Positions 1 to 12,739 of a stretch of DNA of 64,000 bases are shown piece after piece; the first letter of the stretch is position 1, and every line of letters begins with the position of its first letter. The position numbers and the translations under genes were made by a program. The DNA comes from Pagrus major. Lineage: Eukaryota > Chordata > Actinopteri > Spariformes > Sparidae. The stretch is from the NCBI RefSeq assembly GCF_040436345.1, contig NC_133234.1:7812446-7876445 (forward strand), in the 5' to 3' direction. Below the pieces are notes generated by a model. That model was given only the letters and a program-made list of their open reading frames with translations. It did not search any database and had not been told where the DNA came from.

Positions 1-2270
1 TTTCAATTCAATTCTATTTGTGCAGCAAGCAACCTAAAACTGGGTCTGCCAAGTGTATCATAAGCACTTACTGAGGTTAAGTAAGATCTGAGGGATGAAT
101 GTTTGCACTGTCATCAGGAAGACAGCTGAATGTCCACATATAGACTCCATAATGTGGGTCAAAGCCATTGCACTTTCAAGTTGCCTTCAGAAAGACACCT
201 GGCAACTCTGTTTTTTCCCCTATGAGTCTAGAAGGGTTAAACTTGCTGCATTAAGAAGCTTTACGTGAGAATTGGGAAGCAACAAGTATTTAAGAGATTG
301 GCACCAAAATCATATTTCTAGCAGCCCATATACAGTGCTCAGATTGAACCCTTGAGTATGCAGTGTGTTGAATCATTGTAGCAAGTTTGAGAATGATATG
401 TATCAAGCCAAAACCCTTTAGGACAAGCTGCTTTGAAGCCAATTTGACATAGTGGCCAAGCTGTGTAATTACAACTTCTCGTGACGCACAGGGGCCTGAA
501 AGACTTGTGACATTGTGACAGAAGCTGCTGTAAAATGGTGGATACGTTTTTTGGAGTGTAACAACCCATGTGAATTTAATTATCAGAATTTAATTCATGA
601 CATTAATGTGTATGTTGCATTTTACTGCTGTGGATGTTTAAAGGAGCATGCCAGCATTTGCTCTCCTTTCAGCTCCGTTTTGAATGAAATATCCAGCTCT
701 GTAAGGTAGCTGCTTAATGCTCCTCTATGTTCAGCAGCTATACTAACTGTGTCTGTCTTCTGTTTGGTGCCGGGCACGTAGCAAAAACGTAGTTTGTTTT
801 TAGAGTTTTTTTTTGCTGAAAACTGCTGCAAATTTACTGTTCACTCTCACTCTCGCCGACGAACTGTGAGAGTGAACTAAATCAGTAAAGTTGCAGCTGT
901 AGTTGTGACACCAAAATAGTGAGCTGAAAGACACTAAAATGCTCATAGAGCTGAGTGGAACAGCAGAAATGGGTGGTATTTCTATCTTTCTCTTCCCTTT
1001 CACATACACAATCATTTAATCCTTTGTTGATTTAATTTTTTGTGATAAATGGCACAGTCTCCTCTAAACAGGCTTTTACCAAGAGCTGCCTGTTTCAACA
1101 ATGTCCAGCAGTCATAGCGAGAGTGTCAATGAAGAAAAAAAGATCCCGGTTTGTGAACTGACAGCAGCCTTATTAGACCAGAATGCAGCTGGAGGTCATG
1201 TTTTTTTTTTGACTAAGGTGTATGATTATCTCCCTCTCACTGGTGAAAACACTGAGAGAGAGTACTTCAGTGAGAGATCCATCAACACTTTCGATTTCAG
1301 TATTTTTACACCCGGTGGCCAACATTCTGAGAATAACTGCAACCACTACGTGAACTAGATAAAGATAAGGCACGTCAAAGGAAAGTGGGTCAAGCAGGGG
1401 AGAGAATTTTGTTCCTTGAGTGCAGTTGGATATAAAAAAATATCAGAGTATCAGAAGGGAGACTTTTTTTTTATTTGAGGCTGGGATGAAACAAGCTTAA
1501 ATAACAGTATATTTCTCCGAATCTTCAACTCTACGGCTAGTTCATCAGGGAGGCATTGAGTTCAAAGTATTTCTGTCAAAAGCTGTGAAGAAACCATTAA
1601 CGCGCGTCAGGCTTACACTGGGTGGGGTTTTTTCATTTTCTTTTCAGAGGAAGACAATGAAATTTGCATTAGTTTCAGGGCAGAACAATTAAGTCCAGCA
1701 CTGAAGGTTTTCTTTTTTTACATTTCTTCTCTAAAGGAAGGAACACTGCCCACTGCCACACACTCACTTCACATAATCACTAATTGCGAATCCTGTTCTG
1801 CTAAAGGTCCCTGCAAATGTGATTCATTTCCAAGTAGGGCTTGATTATTTCTGCAGAACGGAGAAAAATGAAGAGAGCAGGAATTATAGATTGTTATGCA
1901 AGTGAGAAACTGAGTTGAACCCAGAAAGCATGCTGTCTGTGTTTCAGCTTGGGTTGATAAGCTGTGCACTGTGTAAAGTTTATCATGATTAATTTCCTAT
2001 GTGTTCTCACCATGGGAAGAACAGCTTGTTTTGTGTGTGTTTGTTTCTGCCTGCCGTCGTGTGCCATGTGTGTTTGTGTGTGAGAAATGGAGAGGAAGAA
2101 CACAGGTAAATTTCCACAGTGGACCAGACCACCACATCACTTTGCAATCCATCTTCACAGAGGAACAGACATGGCTGTTGACGGCTGCAGAGGCAACATC
2201 TCTTTATAGAGCTGCTTCATTTCCAGGCACAGGACCGAGCTGGAAAATTTTCACATTAGGCTGCTCACGA
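1..2270. other. no gene seen
   Basis: Only the small palindrome at 822-897 and GT-rich sequence near 2025-2085 stand out. Short open frames here have no recognisable domains. Confidence 0.6.
822..897. repeat. imperfect palindrome with a perfect 12-bp core
   Basis: GTTCACTCTCAC (839-850) pairs exactly with GTGAGAGTGAAC (866-877). Outside it, CTGCAAATTTACTG pairs with CAGTAAAGTTGCAG with few mismatches. Probably a small foldback repeat. Confidence 0.75.
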
Positions 2271-2329
2271 CACACACACACACACGCGCACACACACACA
2301 CACACACACGCACACACACACGCACACGC

Positions 2330-2393
<64 letters not shown>

Positions 2394-2400
2394 GCACACA
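2271..2400. repeat. (CA)n microsatellite with CG interruptions
   Basis: About 130 bp of CA repeats with scattered CG variants. Apparent His-Thr reading frames over it are artefacts. Confidence 0.97.
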
Positions 2401-3743
2401 AACATGCTTGTTTTCATTTCACCCTCTCCTATTGTTAATTCCTTATTGAATCTGGCACATAATCACCAAACACTCTCTATGTATGGCCTGATATAAAGGA
2501 ACCCTCAGCATCCTGTCACAAATCGCCCACCCAAGCCCAACATTTGTCCTCCATGGTGTCACTTTGAAATGGAAAAAAGAAGATCTGAGCTCTTAAAAAA
2601 CCCTCACCGTAACCTGGTCTCTATCTGTACAAATGTAAACAAGCTAACAGTTTTACCTTTTCTTCTGTGGGGATTTAGCCCTGTTATTGCAAGTTCACCC
2701 TGACATTTTTTTTTTTTTGCCAGGGGCAGCATCGCTGGCATTTCTGGTTATGATTGTGATTGGTTTAAAGAGATACCAAAAACAAGCCATAGCATTTCTT
2801 CGCCTAATGGGAGGAGCCAGGGAGACCTTTTTGCCAATGCTGACAGCGCTGTGGAGATCTGGCTAGGCAAGACTACATAATCGCTAACATTTTCGGCATA
2901 TCGTTGTCCAAAGGGCAGGTATATAGCAGACTTAGCAATTATTTTCAGCTGCCTGCTGATGACAGCAGTACATTTCTGGACCTGAAATCCAAGATAATGG
3001 GCTGAAAGTCACTCTCTGTGAGTTCATCACTATGGTTGAACCCTTTCATATTACACATAATTATTAGATCCATTGGCAAAATAATACATTTAGTATTAGT
3101 GCAGCTTTAAAGTATCTGATAGCAACAGTTAACGGTTAAAAGTTAGAGTATGCAATGCATACACAACAGGTTAGTCAATGTGTAATGGTTGAGTGACTGC
3201 AGTTTACTTGTCAAGAATGGGTAAGTAGGTCAAGTAAGGCAGCTGGCAGCCTTTTTATGGATGATTTTATTTGGCAACTTTTACACTCATTTACTTGACA
3301 CAGCCATGTTGATACATATGTTTTTTAATTGTTCAAACGACTCTAGGTTGATGTATAGTTTGACTTGTAGTTGAGTCCTGGTGTTCCCCTCATAAGGTTA
3401 ATGTTGCGTGACTCAACAGGTTGTTGTGAAACTTTAATATCATTGGATTTCGTTTTGTTTTTTCCATCATGGGGTCATCTTCCAAGAGCCAGGTTCAAGG
3501 CTGTGAAGTTTTCCGTTGAGAGCAAGGTGATAAATAATGCAGCGAGCTGAGAGGCAAAGGAGACTCGGACTGTATCGGTGCAGGAGCCGTGGAAATAGAG
3601 GATGACGCAAATGACACAGCGTTTGTATCATTGTGTGCATATGTGCGTGTGGCCTGAGAAGAGAGAGGAAAAAGAAAGAGGGCTCTGTGCCAGTGCAATG
3701 CACAGACTGACTCACCACAACCCTCTCTGGTGTGTGGTGAGGG

Positions 3744-3746
<3 letters not shown>

Positions 3747-3788
<42 letters not shown>
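3747..3788. repeat. (TG)21 microsatellite
   Basis: Uninterrupted TG tract. Confidence 0.97.
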
Positions 3789-3789
<1 letters not shown>

Positions 3790-4428
3790 ATGAAAGCACG
3801 CGCGGGATGGAGATGTGCCACCATAAGTCTTGAATCATCCAGCTCTGAAGTGAGAGGAAAGGGCTAAAATTAGAACGTAAATAAATAAATAAAACAGAGG
3901 AAATTACTCCCCCCCCAAAAAAATGTCGTAGTTTTCCTTTCTGGTGCGATGAATCATTTTCGGTGTGAACATTTCTTCAAAGATGGTGCTAAAGTGTTGG
4001 ATTTCACTGGGATGTCCTGTGGATTTTAAACCTCGGTAGGGGTGATGTGAGACTGCTGCTCGTGGCCCAATATCCGCTCTTTGGTTATCAAAAGCGCTAA
4101 ATATTATCCTTTTTTATTTTAGTTTGTCCCCTCCTTTGGAGCTTTAGTTTTAGGTGGAGCTTTAGTTTTAGGTGACACTTTTTTTTAACAGCTATGATGG
4201 CTATTACTACTGACTCCACTGTGTATCCGTCTGTATCTCATGTCTATATTTGTGTTTATTGTGAGTGTGTGCGCCTGAGAGAGCGCACTGAGCATCCCCG
4301 ATTCTGACTCCATTTTCTTTGCCAGGAAACTTCACACATTGACGTCGTGGGTAACAGATTGAGGCTGCAACACAGAGGAAGGCTCACAGTGTGATGCCGC
4401 GCATTGATGCCAAGTTGTCACTCACAAA

Positions 4429-4460
4429 TGTGTGTGTGTGTGTTTGTGTGTGTGCGCACG
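4429..4460. repeat. short TG tract followed by alternating GCGCACGC
   Basis: TG repeat with one T interruption passing into GTGCGCACGCACGC, an alternating purine-pyrimidine stretch. Confidence 0.9.
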
Positions 4461-4624
4461 CACGCAACGCTACTCCTCAGAGTCAGTATGTTAATACTTA
4501 CATGGCATTCCCTCGATTCCCCTGGTGTTCTGTTGTTTTTAGACACAGACTGACGCTGTGTGCCGTCATCGGGGCAGTGGGAAACCTGTTTCGTCCTCGA
4601 GTCACAACACACATTATGCAAATG

Positions 4625-4915
4625 TATGGACCTGCTTTAATGTTCAAAAACACATGATTTTTCATTGACTGACCACTGCTGCAGCACCTCTATTCACCCT
4701 CTGTCTGAGCGCTCTATTTTAGTGCCTGTCTCTTTATGGTCAGTTTCCCAAAAAGCCCAGTCTGCTCTGATTGGTCATCTTTCACAGGCCTGAGCAGGAA
4801 TTGTGCTGAGGTGGTATAGTTATGACATCACAACACAGTATTTATATAGCACCTACACCTGCATTATAATCTAAAAAGATGTGGAAATCTACAGTTTCTC
4901 CAATATGGGGCCTCT
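4625..4915 (+). repeat. MITE family X ('CTGCAGCACCTC...CTGATTGGTC'), copy 1
   Basis: Contains GCTGCAGCACCTCTATTCAC, CTGATTGGTC, CACAGGCCTGAGCAG and TATTTATATAGC, in the same order as at 57650-57990. Non-coding; limits approximate. Confidence 0.65.
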
Positions 4916-5939
4916 AAAAAGATTCTTTCTTTTAAAAATCTGAAATCCTAAGCCCAACCTAAGCCAAATATTGGTGACCCTATGGTTCAAAATTAACTTC
5001 ATGTCATTTTCAATCGATATGGGCATCATTTCCCACTGCTTTAACACAGTACAGGTGTTGGCATTAGCATGTTTCTTAAAAAAACAAATTAAGGAGACAT
5101 TCTCTGCCAAGACAAAGAACAGCATTGGTCTTTTGTTAAAGTGCCTAAAACTTCCTGTATAATGTTTGCTCATGCCTGTAAAAAGGTGTAAGTAACATAG
5201 ATTTATTACGAGGCAGGCCATTTCCTACCAGCAGTCAGTCCTGGTTTTATTTCAGCATGGCCAGCAATGGGCCTGAAAATGCTAATATAAATGTTGTTTG
5301 TGATATTTTTTGATGGCACTGACGAACATTTATTATGATGGCACTGAGGACGTGTTTGAGTAGGCGTATTGCACTTCAGTACAGGGCTGTCTAGAAAGAA
5401 AAAAGATGAGAGAGAGGCCATTAAGTGATCCACGAGGCTTGTGGGCTAAAACCAATCACACACTCTGGCACACACATACATCTCTCAGATGTCGGCCCAC
5501 TCTCAGTCCATTCACTCCTACGGACGTGTCTTGTTGTGACACGTGCATGTGCACTCAAGTGCCAGAAAACAAAGACAATTTATCTTGTTTCACTGATGTA
5601 GGAAGCACAGTGAGTGCTTCATATTCGTAGAAATACTGCCTCTCCTTGATGCTGCTTCTAGGCTTACATAATCGCCATTACAGTAGAGTTACAGTAATGG
5701 AAAGTCATTATCCATACTGGCTCTATGTCTGTGGTTACAGCAGCTGTTAAAGAATTCGTTCAACTTATGGATATACATTTTTATATATAGCAGTGCAGAA
5801 AGCTTGACATACAGTATCTATGAGATTTGTGTCTCTGCCGTTGTGTTTGTGTGAGCTCATAGGATTGAAAAATTATTAAAAAAAAGTAAAAAAGGTGTTT
5901 TAGCTGTGTTAATTAGCTAATGGCAGCTAAAGTTGGCAG

Positions 5940-6043
5940 CTACAGTTAGCAGCAGTTAGCGGTTACCCCGGTGATAAGCTGCTCCCCATTTGTTTGGAGT
6001 ATGAATTTGACACGTGGCCAATTCTTACATAGTGCATCTTTAA
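5940..6043 (-). repeat. MITE fragment of the 'AGGTGCAATATGTAAG' family, inverse copy
   Basis: Ends GGCCAATTCTTACATAGTGC then ATCTTTAA, the inverse of the sequence starting at 21928. Upstream are several TTAGC/GCTAA motifs typical of these repeats. Confidence 0.5.
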
Positions 6044-7275
6044 TGAATGCTGAATTTGCTCCGTATCTTCTTCATGTGTAAATATGGAACTGTTTGCTGA
6101 CCTTTTTCGCAACAGCAACTTTATAAGGTGGTAATATAATAACATCTAGTGTTTACAGGTTGTTACACTGACGCTATGTAAACTAGACTGAGGGAGACAC
6201 AGCGAGGCAAAAAATAAGGAAAGCGATACAGTAAATGCTCTTGTGTATTTGTGTAAAATGAAAAAAATGAAAAAATAAACACACGTTAAAAAGAACTTTT
6301 TAAGCAGCACTCATCAAAATCAGCATTGCAAACTACTTTACAAAAAGCAGCTTTGAACAGCAATGGAAAGAGTGATCTGCAGAACAGTAAAAGAAAATAT
6401 ACGAGAGCAGCCCAACAGAGCAGCTTAAGATGAAGTCAAAAAAATAAAAACAGGTCAGCAAGGATGTCATGATACCAGGAATACAAAATATGAACACAGA
6501 CCACATTACATAAGACACATAACAAGATGATCCTATTTTTCCAACTCAGCTGAACTGAGGACAACATAGAGACAAGGACTGTTTTTGTAGAGAGCAAGCA
6601 AACAGTTATTTACAAGAAAAGTATCTGTGTTTGCCTCTGATGAACTGTGACTCAACATCTTGTCAACGATCATAATCCAAATGGTAAAATTATATTGTAG
6701 TTAGTGCAAAAGTAAGATGCATGTGATTTTTCATTTTACAGTGTTTTTAAGATGTAACAAAGATGTCGTGGTTATTGAATGATGGCCCAACAGGACTGTG
6801 AAAAAGCGTGTTATTGTCCGATACTCAACCAGTAGATGCTTTATAAAACCAATGTTTGTCTGTCCAGCAAGTGAAAGTAGTATGATGTGTGACTGTATCT
6901 GTATTCTGTGCTGACGTACAAAGTCAACAGGCGCTCCAGTCAAGTGGATGTCTGACTTGAGGAAACTGAAGTGTTGCTCTGTCTGACATCTCAATCACTC
7001 GCCTCAACGCTCTGCCAACAGCAATTTGCTCAAGTGCTGTGAGGTTAGTTTAGACAAACTGGCTGTTTTTCCTCTCTCTTGTGGGAGATAACTTCATCCT
7101 GTGTCATCTGAAGTGTTTCAGTGGCTTCCTATGTGGCAGGTGTATCAGTTTGGTAGATTTGGCACACTGAAAATAAAATACACATCATCTCTCTCACTTT
7201 TGTGATTGCATGGACCTGAAACTGGTGCTATATGCTACAGCATGCTGCGATGATAGCTGAAAATACTTCCGCTTT

Positions 7276-7775
7276 CAAAGAATAGCTAGACATTTTAGGA
7301 TGTTACACTTTCTGACCTTTAGTTAGATGAGAAGATTGCAACATGTCTTCATATGTAAAAGGCTGGTTAGGTTGTTTGTCCCAGAACTACATATATCACT
7401 GTTCCCTAAACAGCATGACTGTTGCAGACTGTACAGTCGTAGTTTGATTAGGTTTAGGAAAACATGGTGGTCTGGGTTAAAATCACAGTTACATCCGTAA
7501 CTTCTGTTAAAACAACTTGCATTACAACTTACATTATGGCATGGAGTTAAAAAAACTTCACCATAGACTTCTGGTTTTATATTTGACACAAACAGTGGTC
7601 TCCTGAATCTAAGTCCTGTGCTTATGGAAACCTTCCACCATCCCCACCCTTTTCCCAATATGGACTGTCTCCTTGATAACTAACAATTGGTATCAGTATT
7701 GGCCCTGAAATAGGGTCAACCCCTAATTTACAGTACTGACGATAGAGTGGCATCAATCTTCTCATCTGAGGAGCC
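7276..7775. repeat. possible MITE with 'AGATGAGAAGATTG' inverted ends
   Basis: TTAGATGAGAAGATTG at 7323-7338 and the inverse CAATCTTCTCATCTGA at 7755-7770. Both belong to a motif also seen at about 56336-56355, in the fish repeat that starts near 56284. Edges uncertain. Confidence 0.45.
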
Positions 7776-10629
7776 AATCACACAGACTCGTCACTAGAGG
7801 TGCGGATGCCTCGAAAAAAAAGCATGTTTTGGACAAAAAAGCGTGGAGCGCCAGTGGGGCTGGCTGCATGCACACCCAGCCATCATATGTAATTAATGGG
7901 AAACACAGTCCTTGTGCTGTAAAGTTTATTTCAACTGCTGAACTTCTTGCTGGTGAGGAGTTCCTACTAATGTGTCTCTGTGTGATCAGCCCTAATTCTC
8001 AAGTCCATTTCCCAAGATGTCTCACTATTGGTTTTGGATGCTTCTTTCGAGAGATCATTAATTGGAAAATAGCTTTATCTGTCAGCTGTTGACATCAGAA
8101 AACACTGTGAAGCAGGATCATAAGAAGAGGAGACGACACTATGTTTATAGAAGACTACTTCCATGCAAGAAACTGTATCTTAACTGCTAGAAGAAGTTGA
8201 ACGAATGGAGAGTGAGGATAGAAGTTCAGAGGATATACACTAAAACATCCAGATCACATGAGCTGTTTTAAAGCCTTCTGGGACTTAATGCTGTACTACA
8301 GCTGCTGGGGACTGTTTGATATCAGCGTATTTCATCATTTTCCCTCCAGTACTGTTTCGGATGAGCAACCCACGTATCTGTCTTTTACTTGGACTCATCT
8401 ATGAAGAATTACGCATGGAGACTATAATTATCGTGACTGTCAGAGCCGTAAAGCCTCAAAGGTCACTGCATACACTGCTGTCTGCTCTGGAGCGGTGGTA
8501 TGTGTTGCCAAGTAATTTCCATGCAGTGTATCAATGTGCACAGTCTTGTGCATGATATAGATATAATTGGACTGAATAGAGCAGTGCCAAAGTATGAAAA
8601 TGTAGGCTTTTAATTAGGTTTGGGTAGTGAACTCTGTATTTTTAAGGTTACTGAACAAATTACGTAGGTTCTTTTGAGTACCTATTCACTTTAAATCAAT
8701 CTGTGCCAAATTTCGGTACTAGAGAGAACATCCTTACGGTTATAGAGAGTCAGTTGTCACCCAAAAAGCAGCCCCTGGTTGTGTCTGAAATTCCTTTCCC
8801 GCATGCTGTTTAGTTTACTAAAACAGGACATGTCAGTATGTCTGAAACCTTAGTATGAAACCAAGAGTATATGAATTGCAATCCATCTACGAGGAAATAA
8901 TACAGTATGAATTCTTCAAGCGTTTTGCCCATTAGCTTAATGCTAACTCATAATAGATATTCCCATTAACACGCTCAGGGAGGTAAGCCTCACGACTGCG
9001 CTAAAACTATATTTACAAAAGATCTGTTTTAATTCACATACGTTCACACTGCTTATATTTGCAGGCATATACAGTATTAAACATGCTCTGTAATTGAACT
9101 GCCGACTTCACGTTATTATCTTGATTAATTTTTTTCCATGGTTGCCATTGTTAGAACTGAATGTGTCTATTTTAAAAAGTAGATTTTTTGTCTGTGCGCA
9201 AAATGATTACTTAGCTAGAACCTGGCTCATTTTGCTCCTCAATATCAGTCTTGAAATCACTCAGTGTGTTAGGCAACAGTAGGTTCAAAATTCACACACA
9301 GATAGTGGAGAGAGCAGCCATGACACATTCGGTGACAAACATAACTGTGAAACCCCAACTAGCCTCAGCAGGTGGTGTATGACAGGACCTGACATCAGAG
9401 AGGTGTTGGGAAATCACACCCCAATCACACACAGCCTGTGTGATAATTTTGTGCAGGGCTAATTATTCAGTTTTTCCCCATTTGCAGGTACTCTTAGTCT
9501 GGGTATAACTGTTAAATACTATAAATCTGAAGGAAACTGAATGAAAAAAGCCTTTAGAGACTGCTTAAAATACAAATGTGATTCACATGAAGAAATAAAG
9601 CAATCAGCCAATCAGACAAACAGGTGAACATTGGTCATCTCGTTACTCACAATGTTCTGCTGCAAAACCTTGGGTCCTGGTATTCCTTTCTTCAGTCATT
9701 TGAAAGAAAGAAATGGTTGAATTTGAAATTATTATTCATTTGTACACATACAGCCTTGGGGTCTGTGGGTCCCCAAACAAAGAATATGTAAAGCCAACTA
9801 CACATAAGGGTGATATACTGGTCACAACCCAAATCAAGGCAGGCAATGAAATATTAAAAAACAAATAAGTAAATGGGTTATTAGGACAGGTGTAAATCTG
9901 CTTAGATAAGGCTGTCCCACTCTCCAATAAACCTTAACAAGCTTGATCCACTTTACCAAAAAAGGAAGAGGGCAAGTTGCATTGTTATGATGTGCAACAC
10001 AGATACAGACCAGATTATCTTTGGTTTTTAATTTGTACATCACTAAGGTATAGACATTTCTAGAAATGTCTCTTTAAAGAGTCTCTTGTGTTTATCTTGT
10101 CTGAAAAACATGTCTAAGGGAATGAAAACTTTTTATTGGCACTGTAGATCAGCCTGATACAAACACTTCTTCCATGTTCTTGCTCTAGCTCTGCTGCAGC
10201 CTCTGTCTGCCAACGTGCTGACATTTAAGGAATCTCTCAGATGTAACGTGCTGATGTCTCACTGGCATGCAGTATGAATCAGCTCTGTAAGGCTGCACAG
10301 TCAGTTGTAGCTCAAATTATGTTTTTGTCTGCAAAAACAAATTAATTATGATCTTAACAGTCTTCAGCCAGAATCCTCCATCAGACTGGCAGGGTGGCAT
10401 GGTGGAGGAGGTTCAGTTCAGCAAGAGCCTGGTTTCATAGTAAGACTATGTGATAGGAAAAAACCAAGTCCTCCCCTTAGTCCTTCCCTAAATTAATTTT
10501 CTGAGCAATAAAACACACTGTTGTTCAATTCAATTTGGTCAGAGGTATTGCCATAGCCCTAGTCAGCAACACCAGTAGCTATGGTGGCTAATGGGGAGTG
10601 TATGTATGTTCTAACTAACTTACAATTGC

Positions 10630-11115
10630 TTGTTCCCAGGGTCTTATGTTCTTACGTTTCCAGAAACCTAGGTACCCAAGGTGCTATGTTCACAGGGTTC
10701 TGCGACACTCATACTGTGTTCGGGTCAAATTTGACTCGATTCAAGGTAAACTATTTCACGAATATCCTTTTTTTTATTGGAGTCATGCTTCAAAACAACA
10801 ATAGACACAACCATTACCCTTAACCTAAAGCATATAATCTTAACCCTAACCGATATGGCAGTGCTTGGGAACAGAAAACCCCTTTGACAAGTTGCCCATG
10901 TCATATTAAGCAAATATAGAGCTAGGGAACATTGTTTCCAGGTTCATATTGTGTGCTATGGCCGGGAAACATAGGAGGAATAGGACCCTGGGAGAGGACT
11001 GTATGTACTGTATGTAGGGGAACATATGACCCTTGGAACAAAGGAGCTTTTGTCATGTTCCCATGTGTTCCACATGTATTTTGGGAACACAGAACCCTGG
11101 AAACATAGGAATGAC
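10630..11115. repeat. degenerate 'GGAACATAGGACCCTGG' repeat, inverted arms
   Basis: At 10630-10705 the motif runs as TGTTCCCAGGGTCTTATGTT. At 10925-11115 it recurs in the opposite sense several times (GGGAACATATGACCCTTGG, GGGAACACAGAACCCTGG, GGAAACATAGGA). Arms about 75 and 190 bp flank about 220 bp of unrelated sequence. Confidence 0.6.
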
Positions 11116-12366
11116 CCCGACTAGGGAAGCAAACATAAACCAACATTAGCCACAATAACAGATTGCTGTGTAACTGACATTATTGGGTCACTTTCCTGAT
11201 GAACTCTTATCCTCTAATGCTACTGTCACACTGCATTTCAGAATGTTGGATACACATTCAAATGGTTTTATCACAAAATTAAAACAAGCAGCTGAGAAAA
11301 TATAGACAAAAAGAAGAGAGTCATTTCCAATGTTTTGCAGCCAGCTCTCTATGTTGGCTAATGTTAGCAAATACTAAACAAATTAATTTGCGTTTTTCAT
11401 TACCTTAGAATAAGGCTACAGAGGAAGCGGGGCCTCTTCCAGAGAGTTGCAATGTTGGCCCGCCATGTCTCTACAGTAGCCTGGAATGGACAAACCAAGC
11501 ACTGGCTCTGGAGAGGGCCTTTTGGATTGTTAGGTTACCTGAAGATCACAACAGGTTGTCCTACATGCTTGAACAGAGAGGGGTGAGGGGGGGTTATGTT
11601 GATTGCAATCTGCAACCTCTCAGCTAGATGCCACTAAATCCTACACACTGCTCCTTTAACCATCACATGTTGTACACTGTATATTATCACTTCGCTCATT
11701 GCTCAACCCCGTACTTTTCTTCGTTTCTTTGTTTTGTCTCTTTTTTGAACCTTTATCTTGCCTTTGCAGAGCGGCTCTGAGACGTCAGATGGCAGCTCTT
11801 TAAAAAAAAACAAAAAAAAACATGGGAAGTTTTGCATGAGACACAAGCGTCCTTGATCCATTCCAATGCCTCTAGCAGATTGTTTCAGTCGCTCTCTGCT
11901 CAGACCATGTTGTCTTTGAGCATTGACTGCTGCTCTGTTACAGATGATTTCTCCTTTTGGTCATACACATGTGGGCTTAGGATCTATCCAGTTAATTTTC
12001 TTGTGGGCAGGATTATGATTCTGCAAATGAACCCTTTCTATGCCAGCCTTGCTCTCACAAAGGCCTTCAGGCTATACAATAACACCTGTCATGTTTGCTT
12101 CTGTTGCCACCTCTGCACCCACGCTTAAAATGCATTTGCACTGTGTGCATCCGGATCGCTTTTTTCAAATAAACAAGAACTAAATGAAAAACAGACACTG
12201 TTTATAGTATTCATAAGCTGGGAGGGTGAAAGAAGATTCATTACCTCTCATTTATGTTCATGAGTTTACATAGTGGCTGTGAATACAAATACTGTGTGTG
12301 TGTTTAATGTAATGTGTGGTAACATAATTACTTATTGCCATATGGGACACACAAAAAATGCTTCCA

Positions 12367-12367
<1 letters not shown>

Positions 12368-12410
<43 letters not shown>

Positions 12411-12424
12411 TGTGTGTGTGTGTC

Positions 12425-12509
<85 letters not shown>
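12368..12509. repeat. compound (TG)n-(GA)n microsatellite
   Basis: TG repeats to about 12427 switch directly to GA repeats, which end at 12509 with one AAG interruption. Confidence 0.97.
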
Positions 12510-12511
<2 letters not shown>

Positions 12512-12655
12512 TGAGTAGTGCAGCTGTGAGAAGTTGAACACTGTGGGAAGGTCACAGCCGAGAGAGAGGATGTTGGGAGGGAGCATTCTGTGCCTGGATG
12601 AGCTGGGTTACGCAGATAAAGGCTGTGACCTTTAATCATCAATGTAAAGCCATCT

Positions 12656-12656
<1 letters not shown>

Positions 12657-12737
<81 letters not shown>
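12657..12737. repeat. (CA)40 microsatellite
   Basis: Pure CA tract 150 bp downstream of the TG/GA array. Confidence 0.97.

Positions 12738-12739
<2 letters not shown>

Larger units (their letters stand above)
2401..4624. other. no gene seen
   Basis: Intergenic or intronic sequence with the TG tracts listed separately, an (AAAT)n stretch near 3877-3893 and a duplicated GGAGCTTTAGTTTTAGGTG at about 4138-4175. Confidence 0.6.
4916..10629. other. no gene seen; MITE fragments only
   Basis: Holds the repeats near 5940 and 7276. I see no splice-bounded conserved exon and no RNA gene. Confidence 0.55.

Noticed and set aside
2001-2438. 145-codon frame rich in His-Thr
   Set aside because: Translation of a (CA)n microsatellite.
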